From assembly GCA_003451915.1 (NCBI GenBank), contig DMJC01000061.1, forward strand, positions 3,626 to 11,817: a DNA stretch of 8,192 bases, in the 5' to 3' direction. Source of the DNA: Clostridiales bacterium (lineage in GTDB: Bacteria; Bacillota; Clostridia; Saccharofermentanales; UBA5734). Below are positions 1 through 7,107 of this stretch, piece after piece. The position numbers were made by a program, and so were the translations under genes. Under the pieces are notes generated by a model, which saw nothing but the letters and a program-made list of their open reading frames with translations, was not told the DNA's origin and did not search any database. Position 1 is the first letter of the stretch; every line of letters begins with the position of its first letter.

Positions 1-1020
1 ATGCCAGTCAAGATAACCCATCTCTCCGTCAAACCGGAAAGGCTGCCAGACGTAGTCGGCAATAGCCGTGTTCTCAACCGGCATGTTACCCGGCTGGCTC
101 AGATCTCGCCGCGGTCCTGAGTAATCCGGATTGAAAATCTGCTCGAAAATCTTTGCGTAATGATCATATTGCAGGTGCATTTCCTCGGGCAGCCAGCGGT
201 CGGCGCAGGCAATGTAGAGATCCTTTTTGCCTGGCACCTTGAATACGGATGAGATCTGGCTGTGATAGGAAGTATCCGACGGATCGCCCGGGTGAGGATT
301 GCCCAGCACCCGGAATGGTCCGTGCCAGCTGTCGGCGATGGCCAGTTCGCTGGGGTTGGGCAGGTAGCCGGTTGTCCCCGAGGTCACCAGGTAGTGCTGG
401 CCATGCCGTAGAAAGTGAGCGGTTGCTTCACGGACAAAAGGCGGATATTTTCTGGGGAAGTGAGTTGAATAGTAACCGGTAACGTCGGTGTAGTCGGCGC
501 TCAGGTCAGCGCAGATGGTTTCGGTATGCACGCGCTCGAAATAATAGAAGGCCTTGCCGTCCGGTGCCACAGCCAGATCGAAATCGCCGGCGCTCATATT
601 CAGCGGACGCAGCCCGGTGCGCACCTGCGTGTACGGTCCGAGGATCCGGTCGGCCGTCAGAATGGTCGAGGCCTGCGTGCCGTCGGGATTCATAATCTTG
701 AGCCAGCAGACAAACTTGTGAGTCATTTTATTGTAGATAATGTGCGGCCGATCCATACAGGCTGACGGATGGAGGGGCGAAGCCGGATCATCCGGTTCGG
801 GCGGGATGATCAGCCCCTGATCCTGCCAGTTGTACAGGTCTTGCGAGGTATAGCAGCGGACGCCCCAGTGCCAGATTTTTTGCCTGGGGTCAGTCTTCTC
901 CTTGTTTTCGCCGTACCAGTAGTAAGTGCCATCGAGAAACAGCAGGGAGCCACCGTGAGCGTGAATGCGCTTGCCGTCGGTGTCTAGCCAGATTTGTCCG
1001 GGTCGGATGGAATTGTACAT
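1..1020 (-). CDS. GH43 glycoside hydrolase, exo-beta-1,3-galactanase-like (3' end beyond window)
   Basis: This frame is open from an ATG at 1020 to the window edge, giving 340 residues without a stop. An AGGAGGA site lies 7 nt upstream. The start of the protein (WLDTDGKRIHAHGG, then YYWYGENK at residues 34-40) is typical of GH43 enzymes of the beta-1,3-galactanase type, five-bladed beta-propellers. Residues 196-222 (VREAT, then LVTSGTTGYLPNP) and 251-276 (YHSQ, then ACADRW) match the other conserved blocks of that group. E198 is the likely catalytic acid, D146 the likely pKa modulator and Q255 the residue in the base position; the usual blade-I GH43 aspartate is not seen. There is no signal peptide, so the enzyme probably acts in the cytoplasm on imported oligosaccharides. 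The YVWQPFRF block at 323-330 marks the end of the catalytic domain, so the gene may stop soon after the edge or carry a further domain. The fold is confident; the substrate is inferred. Confidence 0.88.
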   Translation of the reverse strand, partial: MYNSIRPGQIWLDTDGKRIHAHGGSLLFLDGTYYWYGENKEKTDPRQKIWHWGVRCYTSQDLYNWQDQGLIIPPEPDDPASPLHPSACMDRPHIIYNKMTHKFVCWLKIMNPDGTQASTILTADRILGPYTQVRTGLRPLNMSAGDFDLAVAPDGKAFYYFERVHTETICADLSADYTDVTGYYSTHFPRKYPPFVREATAHFLRHGQHYLVTSGTTGYLPNPSELAIADSWHGPFRVLGNPHPGDPSDTSYHSQISSVFKVPGKKDLYIACADRWLPEEMHLQYDHYAKIFEQIFNPDYSGPRRDLSQPGNMPVENTAIADYVWQPFRFDGEMGYLDWH

Positions 1021-1027
1021 GGTCAGG

Positions 1028-1034
1028 TCCTCCT
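1028..1034 (-). promoter_or_regulatory. Ribosome binding site of the GH43 gene
   Basis: The minus strand reads AGGAGGA, 7 nt ahead of the ATG at 1020. It is a near-perfect Shine-Dalgarno sequence and lies in the 21-nt gap after the GH3 stop codon. It supports this start although the gene runs off the window. Confidence 0.8.
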
Positions 1035-1041
1035 GAGTAAT

Positions 1042-3453
1042 TCATCCGGTTATGTTAGATGCTGCGTAAAATTCCCTTGTTCGTCCATCGATATAACCGT
1101 CGTTCATGATCCGGAAACTACCGGTTAAACGAATGTCATCAGCAGAACTGCCGACCCGGACGTCAATATCACCAGCTTCGACTTTCCAACGCATCTTCTC
1201 ATCCAAAAATGCCAGCTGGCTCATCTCCAGCTTGAATTCTACCCTTTTGATTTCACCCGGCTGCAGCTCGACACGGGCAAAACCGGCCAGTTCTTGACAG
1301 GGACGGGTCATGCTGGCATAGCGGTCGCTGATGTAGAGCTGGACGACCTCGGTTCCCGGCCTGTCTCCTGTATTTTGCACTTGCAGGCTAATTATAGCAA
1401 GTCCATCGGCTGCTATCCCAGTGGCACTCAGCGTGAGATCGCTGTAGTGGAACCGGGTGTAGGACAAGCCAAAACCAAAGGGATAGCGCGGTTTGTGTGG
1501 CCGATCGATGTAGTCTTGCAGGCCGATGCTTTCGCCCTGATGAAAGCTGGAGCCGTTGGGATGGTTGTAATAGACCGGGATCTGCCCCGCACAGTAGGCG
1601 ACGGACACCGGCAGCCTGCCGCTTGGGCTATGGACTCCGAGCAATACATCGACGATCGCCGGAGCTCCCATTTCAGCCGGATTCCAGGCTTCGAGGATGG
1701 CATTCAAGTGTTTGTCGGCGATGTCACTGGAAATCGGGCGTCCGTTGAAATGGATGCCGACCGCCGGTTTGCCGAGCGCAGCCAGTTTTTCGATAAACAA
1801 CTCCTGGCAGGGCGGCAGATTGATATCGACTGTGTCCAGACCTTCGCCCATCGAGGCAATCGAACTGGTGCCGTGTTTGCCGCCCAGGGTCAGGATGACC
1901 AGGTCAGCATCAGCAGCTGCTGTCAAAGCTGTCTCATGCCCGGACTGATCATCGCCGATATAGGGATAACCATACGAATAGACAATTTCAGTCTGCGGCA
2001 GGCTAACCTGCAGTTGCTGCAAAAGGCTCTTGACCTCCGGGGCAAGGATGTTCAGCAAAGCTTCCAATCCATCCGGTTCAATCTGGACATTGGATCCCGG
2101 GTAGGTTGCCATTGCCGGGCGTTCAGAGCTGTTTTCTTTGACGCCGGCCATCGTGCTTAAGTAGGCGTACAGGCCTTCACGCATTGAAAAATGAGTGTAT
2201 CCGCCGAACATCGCCCGGGCAGTACCGGCATGATAGCCAATGACCGCGATTTTCCGGATCCCCGGCCGCAAAGGCAGAACACCGTCATTTTTCAGCAGTA
2301 CCAGCGACTGCAGGGCTGAACGGCGGGTGACAGCCTGGTCACCCGGCTGGAAAAACATATTGCGCAAAGCATCGCCCTGCAGTCCGAATGGATTCTCAAA
2401 CAGGCCCATCCGAAACTTGGCTGTCAAGACACGCCGGACAGCACGGTCAAGAATGGCCAGATCAGCCCGGCCAGTGGTAAACCACGACGCCAGCTCATCG
2501 TTATAGCATTTCTGGAAATGGAGTTCCATGTCCATTCCTGCGGACATCGCCCGCAGACCGGCTGCCGTATAACTTTCACAAACTTTCTGCACGCTGAAAA
2601 TATTCATGATCGCGCAGTAGTCAGAGACCGTGATGCCTTCAAATCCCATTTCATCGCGCAGAAGCCTGGTCAGGATTGCCTGTGAAGCCGAGACGGGTTC
2701 GCCGTTGATCGAACCGTAGCACGGCATGATACCTCGCAGGCTGGCCTCACTGATCGCAGCCTGGAAAGGTTTGGCAAAGATTTCCCGCAGCGTGCGGTCG
2801 GGAATATCGCAATGAGCGCCATGAATTCCACCCTCGCCCTGATGAAAGCCCAAAAAGTGCTTGGCGACCGATTCCGAGTTACGACCCTGCAGACAAGTAC
2901 CCTGAATACCCCGTGTCAGCGCCGTTCCCAGGGTAGCCGCCAGCGTCGGATCCTCACCATAGGTTTCGCCCTGACGCCCCATTCGCGAATCGCGTGACAC
3001 ATCCAGCACTGGCGCGAAAGTCTGGGTGATGCCAAGCGCGCTTTCCTGGCGGGCGACGATACGGCCGATCTGCTCCTCGAGTGCCGGGTCCCAGCCCGAT
3101 GCGCGGCCGATCCCGGACGGGAAGCTCGTTGCACCCGGTATATAGGCACCACAGAGTCCTTCCATGTGCAGGATAGCGGGGATGTGGTGCGGGCTTAAGC
3201 CCATCGCTTTTTCCTGGACCTCATGGGCAAAAGCTGCTGCTTCGTCGAGTGTATTCAGCGCACGCATCTGCAGGCAGCTGATCTGGCCGACGCCCTGGGG
3301 ATAAGCTTCCGGTAAATCTGTAAAATTAAACTCACGCGGAAAATAACAGTTCAGTTGACTTATTTTTTCCGCAATGCTCAGCTCAGCCAGCAGCAAGTCG
3401 GCGCGGGTAACGGGCGACAATGCCGGATCTCGATATAGTTCCTGATGATTCAT
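1042..3453 (-). CDS. GH3 family beta-glycosidase (beta-glucosidase or beta-xylosidase)
   Basis: The 803-residue product is a complete family 3 glycoside hydrolase, a retaining exo-enzyme that removes beta-linked sugars from non-reducing ends. The first domain, about residues 15-350, is the TIM-barrel-like part. It has HMEGLCG at 96-102, RMGRQGETYGEDP at 157-169, KH at 198-199 and the nucleophile motif VSDY with D278. The second alpha/beta domain, about 380-620, contains GEGLD at 536-540, making E537 the probable acid/base. A fibronectin-III-like domain follows at about 685-780, with the typical GTEVVQLYISD and GFARVELQPGE blocks. No signal peptide is present, so a cytoplasmic location is likely. 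The frame stays open 64 codons further upstream into the preceding gene, but the ATG at 3453 has an AAGGAGGAC site at ideal distance and gives the normal N-terminus. The gene lies 31 nt after the hydrolase and 21 nt before the GH43 gene. Sugar specificity cannot be decided from the sequence. Confidence 0.95.
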   Translation of the reverse strand: MNHQELYRDPALSPVTRADLLLAELSIAEKISQLNCYFPREFNFTDLPEAYPQGVGQISCLQMRALNTLDEAAAFAHEVQEKAMGLSPHHIPAILHMEGLCGAYIPGATSFPSGIGRASGWDPALEEQIGRIVARQESALGITQTFAPVLDVSRDSRMGRQGETYGEDPTLAATLGTALTRGIQGTCLQGRNSESVAKHFLGFHQGEGGIHGAHCDIPDRTLREIFAKPFQAAISEASLRGIMPCYGSINGEPVSASQAILTRLLRDEMGFEGITVSDYCAIMNIFSVQKVCESYTAAGLRAMSAGMDMELHFQKCYNDELASWFTTGRADLAILDRAVRRVLTAKFRMGLFENPFGLQGDALRNMFFQPGDQAVTRRSALQSLVLLKNDGVLPLRPGIRKIAVIGYHAGTARAMFGGYTHFSMREGLYAYLSTMAGVKENSSERPAMATYPGSNVQIEPDGLEALLNILAPEVKSLLQQLQVSLPQTEIVYSYGYPYIGDDQSGHETALTAAADADLVILTLGGKHGTSSIASMGEGLDTVDINLPPCQELFIEKLAALGKPAVGIHFNGRPISSDIADKHLNAILEAWNPAEMGAPAIVDVLLGVHSPSGRLPVSVAYCAGQIPVYYNHPNGSSFHQGESIGLQDYIDRPHKPRYPFGFGLSYTRFHYSDLTLSATGIAADGLAIISLQVQNTGDRPGTEVVQLYISDRYASMTRPCQELAGFARVELQPGEIKRVEFKLEMSQLAFLDEKMRWKVEAGDIDVRVGSSADDIRLTGSFRIMNDGYIDGRTREFYAASNITG

Positions 3454-3460
3454 CGGGTAT

Positions 3461-3469
3461 GTCCTCCTT
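3461..3469 (-). promoter_or_regulatory. Ribosome binding site that fixes the GH3 start
   Basis: The minus strand reads AAGGAGGAC, 7 nt before the ATG at 3453. Upstream in-frame methionines would place the start inside the hydrolase gene and add a tail unlike GH3 proteins, so this site decides the start. Confidence 0.8.
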
Positions 3470-3484
3470 GGTGCTGCAGAAAAG

Positions 3485-5527
3485 TTATGCTGTCTCGACA
3501 ACGACCCGAACTCGGGCCAACTCATAAATCTGGGTAAAGATATCATCAGCAGTGCCTTGACGGCTGGCTTGAACTCGCAAAGTTGCAAAATAGGTGCCAG
3601 ACATTGCATAGGTATAGTCAGCTGACAACTCAGCCCGGCAACCATCGCCGTTGAGCGAAGCTAATTCACCCTTGATCGGGAATCCAGGCTTGCCGTCGAA
3701 ATTCCAGGCGGCGGCAACCAGCCTTCCGGTACCAGCCGGCAGCTCGGCGACCGCGGTGAAATGTAATTTATCACCGGCTTTGACGCGAGCGCATTCACCG
3801 CCATTGACCCACAGCTGGACGGTCGGCTGCAGGCCTAGCCGGTCAGCAGCACTGGCCGGTGTCGACACCTGACCATCCTTGACTATATAGTTCGTGCTCG
3901 CTGGTGGTTCGATCCCCCGCTCCACCCAGTCGCTGACATCCAGCAGTGCCTGATGCAAAGTGCCGAGGTAACTGACAATGTGATGCTCGTAGGGCATATG
4001 CTCGAGGTCACCATGCAGGGCATGGTCAGTATACCAGATGCGGAAATAGTCTTCTTCATGTCCGCCCTTGTTTTCACGGACCAGTCGTCGATACCAGTCA
4101 GCATTCCAAGGGAAAGCAGCCTCATCCTGCAGCGAAGCGACCACAATCATCTTACCTTCGAAAAGGCCGCTCTGCAGTTTATGACAGCCACTGGCGGCCA
4201 GGCCGGTGCCGATGATCGCCGGGCGCTGCGGATAAAGCGGATTGCCTTCGGCATCGCGATATTGATCCCACGGCTCGTAACCGGCTGCTGGCAACTGGTG
4301 CCGGTGATAGGTCTGCAAGGCCAGATAATCGGAGTTATCCAGCCGGACATGATCACCGGGTCTTATCTTTTGCAGCATTTCGGCCATGTTGGCAATGCCG
4401 AATCCTGCACCGACACTGACAGCCCCTGCCTGCAGCGATTCCAGCGGCACGGCAAGGCCAGCCGCCTCACCGCTCAGCACAGTCAGCAGTGTGCCATAAA
4501 TGTAGGCATCCTCAGCAGGCATCTGTTCCAGACGCAGCCAGGTTTTACCGGCCAGAACACTGTCGCCGCGCACCCGCTGCCAGGCTTCATCGACGCCGCT
4601 CATGGTATCTGTGTCAACCGGCTCAGTACTGGTGCCTGGCATGATGACTCCGGCGACAGTCGTCTCGTAATAGATGCGGTCGCGCACTGCCGAGCCGTCA
4701 GGATCAGCACCCAAATAACCGGGCACAGTCCAAAAGTCTTGGTAATAGCCGGGATCCATTAGATCAACTGCCGGTGTCAGCACAGGCAGCGATCCATCAT
4801 CCAGATCACGGTGCATGAACCAGTTGCGCAGCGGAAAACCCATGCGCGTGATTTCACGAAGTGCATCTTGTTCTTCCTGATTCAATCCGGCATAAATATC
4901 ACCTTTGCCACCAGCCTCGACAGCATCGGCGATCAGATGCATTTTATGCCGCAGAATCCGGCGGGCATGAGCCCGTACGGTAAACTGATAGGGTATGGAC
5001 ATGGGTGTGCCGATAACGTAAGGTACTGCGCCATCCCAGACCGCACTGTTTTCAAAAAGAATCATGGTTTTATAGCCGCCGCCACTGCCGCCATAAAGGT
5101 AGCCAAAAGGGCGGTGCGGTCCATAGATCTGTTGGGCAATCTCCCGGGAATATTCTGCCGCTGCGGCACTGGCCCGCGGGATCAGCGTCGAATCAGAAAT
5201 CGGAACAAATGGTTGGTCGACGCCCATGTTGGTTTCAACAAAATATGCGCCGTGGCTGACTGCAAAGGCGATTTTATTTTCAACGCCCGGACGGCCGACG
5301 GCGGCATTTTCGCTGCCCTGCACGGGGGCCATAAAGTGAAAAAATCGTCCCTGATATTGGCTGGCCTCTGGATAGAAAAAAGAAAAGCGGGCATTAGTTC
5401 CAGTAAAACCGCCGTGAATATAATGATAACGCACAGGATCGTCGCGCCATTCATCAATATCAATATAAGGCTGGTTGAATTGCTTGTCGTTAAAAACTCC
5501 ACTATATGTGGATAATGGCATAATCAT
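3485..5527 (-). CDS. Large alpha/beta-hydrolase fold protein with C-terminal beta-sandwich domain
   Basis: I do not recognise a named family with a known substrate for this 680-residue protein. Residues 141-151 (FGYLYGGSGGG) form a G-x-S-x-G nucleophile elbow with S148. The block MIVVASLQD at 460-468 ends a strand with a candidate acid, D468, and WYTDHALHGD at 498-507 supplies H502. The acid-to-histidine spacing of 34 residues is normal for a serine-hydrolase triad. Between S148 and D468 lie about 320 residues, much longer than a usual lid, so there is a large inserted cap. The C-terminus, about 568-678, looks like an Ig/PKD-type beta-sandwich (QLWVNGGECARVKAGDKLHF, later YTYAMSGTYFATLRV). 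No signal peptide is seen. The chosen ATG at 5527 follows AAGGAG by 7 nt; a second ATG lies at 5521 and a longer open frame begins at 5581. Its place before two glycosidases suggests an esterase or similar enzyme trimming the same substrate, which is inference. Confidence 0.82.
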   Translation of the reverse strand: MIMPLSTYSGVFNDKQFNQPYIDIDEWRDDPVRYHYIHGGFTGTNARFSFFYPEASQYQGRFFHFMAPVQGSENAAVGRPGVENKIAFAVSHGAYFVETNMGVDQPFVPISDSTLIPRASAAAAEYSREIAQQIYGPHRPFGYLYGGSGGGYKTMILFENSAVWDGAVPYVIGTPMSIPYQFTVRAHARRILRHKMHLIADAVEAGGKGDIYAGLNQEEQDALREITRMGFPLRNWFMHRDLDDGSLPVLTPAVDLMDPGYYQDFWTVPGYLGADPDGSAVRDRIYYETTVAGVIMPGTSTEPVDTDTMSGVDEAWQRVRGDSVLAGKTWLRLEQMPAEDAYIYGTLLTVLSGEAAGLAVPLESLQAGAVSVGAGFGIANMAEMLQKIRPGDHVRLDNSDYLALQTYHRHQLPAAGYEPWDQYRDAEGNPLYPQRPAIIGTGLAASGCHKLQSGLFEGKMIVVASLQDEAAFPWNADWYRRLVRENKGGHEEDYFRIWYTDHALHGDLEHMPYEHHIVSYLGTLHQALLDVSDWVERGIEPPASTNYIVKDGQVSTPASAADRLGLQPTVQLWVNGGECARVKAGDKLHFTAVAELPAGTGRLVAAAWNFDGKPGFPIKGELASLNGDGCRAELSADYTYAMSGTYFATLRVQASRQGTADDIFTQIYELARVRVVVETA

Positions 5528-5534
5528 GTTCAGA

Positions 5535-5540
5535 CTCCTT
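5535..5540 (-). promoter_or_regulatory. Ribosome binding site that fixes the hydrolase start
   Basis: The minus strand reads AAGGAG, 7 nt before the ATG at 5527, in the 19-nt gap after the HPr-like gene. It favours 5527 over the ATG two codons later (5521) and over the earlier in-frame ATG at 5581, which lies inside the preceding gene. Confidence 0.7.
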
Positions 5541-5546
5541 GGATTG

Positions 5547-5786
5547 TTACTCAAAAAAAACAGCGAGTTTCTGATAATCATCGGGATTCAGGCAGATGAT
5601 GTCGCCTGCACTGATCAGAGCGGCATCGCTGAACACGGCTGACATCATGTATTGAGAAAGAATAGATTTTAAATTCAACTGGTCTCCCAGGTTGCTGCAA
5701 AAAAACACATCTTGGCGACATTCCTGCACACTGCCCAAAAAACGGACCAAATCAACATCAGCTTTCAGTTTCATCGTTTTCGTCAT
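5547..5786 (-). CDS. HPr-like (Crh-like) small protein without a phosphorylatable histidine
   Basis: This encodes 79 residues that resemble the HPr phosphocarrier fold in length and pattern. LNLKSILS at residues 37-44 matches the Ser46 region of HPr (VNLKSIMG), placing S41 at the regulatory serine, and the tail SAGDIICLNPDDYQKL fits the last strand and helix. The His15 loop (HARPA) is missing and the protein has no histidine at all, so it cannot carry phosphate from PEP in the normal way. By comparison with Crh it could be a regulatory protein, but kinase recognition of S41 is untested. The gene overlaps the regulator by 29 nt and is followed after 19 nt by the hydrolase, so translation is probably coupled. 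The start is uncertain: ATG at 5786 or 5774, since the only AAGGA lies 1 nt and 13 nt before these. Similar short HPr-family proteins occur in Clostridia. Its family assignment rests on motif reading only. Confidence 0.65.
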   Translation of the reverse strand: MTKTMKLKADVDLVRFLGSVQECRQDVFFCSNLGDQLNLKSILSQYMMSAVFSDAALISAGDIICLNPDDYQKLAVFFE

Positions 5787-7047
5787 TTCCTTGTCTGCCG
5801 GTCTGCCCGCTGGCGGCCGTACGCATTTTATTCCGAAAGGCTGCCGGCGTCATGCCGACCCGTTCCCGGAAAACTTTGCTAAAATAAAACCGGGTGCCGA
5901 AGTGCATCTGATCACTGATTTCCTGGATGCTTTTACTGGTCGACATCAGCCAGATTTTAGCGTGATCAATCCGCATGTCTTTGATGTAATCAATCAGGCG
6001 GATACCCGTCTCTTTCTGGAATTTTTTAGTCAGGTAATATTCGGTGTAGCCGACGGCACGGGCAATGTCAGCCAGACTGAAATCCTGAAGCAGATTATTC
6101 TTGACATAGTCAAAACACTGGTGCACAGTCTGGGATATCTGCGGGTTTTGTTTGCCCTGGTTGACCCGGGCTGTGAAATCGTCCATCATCGCGTTTTGTA
6201 TCAGGGTCAGTTCGGTCGCCGTTTCAGCTTTTTCGAGCTGGCTGATATAATGGTTTTCCATCGACTTGGCTGTCTTGGGCGCCAGGCCGCCTTCGATAGC
6301 CGCCCGAGAACAAAGTGCGGTAAAAATCAGCAGCGTATCTTTCACTTCCCGCATGGGCACACCCGTTTGAAAGTTATCCTGAGGCAGCGGGCCGACGATC
6401 TGTTCCCAGACTTTGCGGTAATTGGTATTGCCATCGCGGACAAACTGCAGCAGCATCTGCTCGACCGTACGGACCTCTTCAATGTTGTAGTATTCAAGTT
6501 TATTCAGATCAACGCTTTCCCTGCTGCCGGAATTGTTGATACGAGCTGGTTGAAACAGGATATCACCCGTCCGGATCGTTTCCTCAGTGATTGTAAAGTG
6601 CATCATCAGGGCGTACTGCTGGAGCATGGCCAGTGGCACGACCGGGATCTGCTGCAGGATGCGGACCAGCCCGCTGCGGACAGCAACCGAGAGGTTCATA
6701 CCGGATAATGAGGCTTCAATGCCTTTTACAGAGGCGTGGCTCAGGAAAACCGGTCCAAACAGGAAGAGAAGTGAATTTTGTTCAACCTGATGAAAAAATT
6801 CACCGAGCCACATCAGTCCCATGCTGTCACTCAGAATAAAGGGCAGCTTCTGACCAGCAAAGTGATCATAAGCATAGTCCAGACAACCGCTGATACGCAG
6901 GATATTCAGGAGTTCCTGCTGGTGGGTGCTGGTGGTGAAGATGAAATTCCGCTGATTATCGAAGCACCAGCCGCGCATGCCGCAGGCACTGTAAACCTGG
7001 CCGGCAAATACATTGATTCGCCATGGAACTTCTTCATAAACCGGCAT
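5758..7047 (-). CDS. AraC/XylS-family transcriptional regulator
   Basis: The 429-residue product ends in a typical AraC DNA-binding domain at about residues 306-406. The first helix-turn-helix is around FSLADIARAVGYTEYYLTKKF (323-343) and the second around SIQEISDQMHFGTRFYFSKVF (373-393), followed by the GMTPAAFR signature at 398-405. The N-terminal 300 residues have no transmembrane segment and form a large cytoplasmic part, possibly the effector-binding domain. It contains GWCFDNQRNFIFTT at 26-39 and is longer than in the usual 280-300-residue AraC proteins. The ATG at 7047 follows GAGGTG by 5 nt. The gene sits between a sugar-binding protein and three catabolic enzymes and is probably the local, sugar-responsive activator; the ligand is unknown. 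Its 3' end overlaps the start of the HPr-like gene, and a hydrophilic tail (from about 411, NDENDETES at the end) follows the DNA-binding domain. Confidence 0.93.
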   Translation of the reverse strand: MPVYEEVPWRINVFAGQVYSACGMRGWCFDNQRNFIFTTSTHQQELLNILRISGCLDYAYDHFAGQKLPFILSDSMGLMWLGEFFHQVEQNSLLFLFGPVFLSHASVKGIEASLSGMNLSVAVRSGLVRILQQIPVVPLAMLQQYALMMHFTITEETIRTGDILFQPARINNSGSRESVDLNKLEYYNIEEVRTVEQMLLQFVRDGNTNYRKVWEQIVGPLPQDNFQTGVPMREVKDTLLIFTALCSRAAIEGGLAPKTAKSMENHYISQLEKAETATELTLIQNAMMDDFTARVNQGKQNPQISQTVHQCFDYVKNNLLQDFSLADIARAVGYTEYYLTKKFQKETGIRLIDYIKDMRIDHAKIWLMSTSKSIQEISDQMHFGTRFYFSKVFRERVGMTPAAFRNKMRTAASGQTGRQGNDENDETES

Positions 7048-7052
7048 GATTT

Positions 7053-7058
7053 CACCTC
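7053..7058 (-). promoter_or_regulatory. Ribosome binding site of the AraC-family gene
   Basis: The minus strand reads GAGGTG, 5 nt before the ATG at 7047. It is weaker than the AGGAGG sites of the enzyme genes, which fits lower expression of a regulator. Confidence 0.6.
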
Positions 7059-7077
7059 ACCAGCGATTAACCTTGTC

Positions 7078-7107
7078 CTTATATTATAACCGACTCAGCC
7101 CTCTCAA
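7078..7107 (-). promoter_or_regulatory. Putative sigma-A promoter for the regulator and downstream operon
   Basis: On the minus strand TTGAGA (7107-7102, overlapping the stop codon of the binding-protein gene) is followed after 18 nt by TATAAG (7083-7078), each one mismatch from consensus. A perfect TATAAT sits at 7088-7083, but it would leave only 13 nt to TTGAGA. The site lies about 30 nt ahead of the regulator's start codon in the only sizeable gap of the window. I cannot exclude read-through from the upstream gene, because no terminator is visible here. Confidence 0.4.

Noticed and set aside
1294..2160. Open frame of 288 codons on the plus strand opposite the GH3 gene
   Set aside because: Fully antisense to conserved GH3 domains, with no family-like motifs. 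Several further plus-strand frames opposite the hydrolase (3953-4762, 4811-5515) were rejected for the same reason.
3454..3645. 64-codon N-terminal extension of the GH3 frame
   Set aside because: It lies inside the hydrolase gene and has no family resemblance; the internal ATG at 3453 has a strong, well-spaced ribosome binding site.
5692..6708. Open frame of 338 codons on the plus strand opposite the regulator
   Set aside because: It lies almost fully antisense to a clear AraC-family gene, shows no recognisable domain, and has no convincing ribosome binding site; it is a shadow of the coding strand.
7058..7072. cre-like core (TAATCGCT) on the minus strand upstream of the regulator
   Set aside because: Only the central bases fit the catabolite-responsive element consensus; the outer TG and CA bases are missing, so I do not call a CcpA site.
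7048..7103. Possible terminator after the solute-binding protein gene
   Set aside because: No stable stem followed by a T run can be read in this gap.
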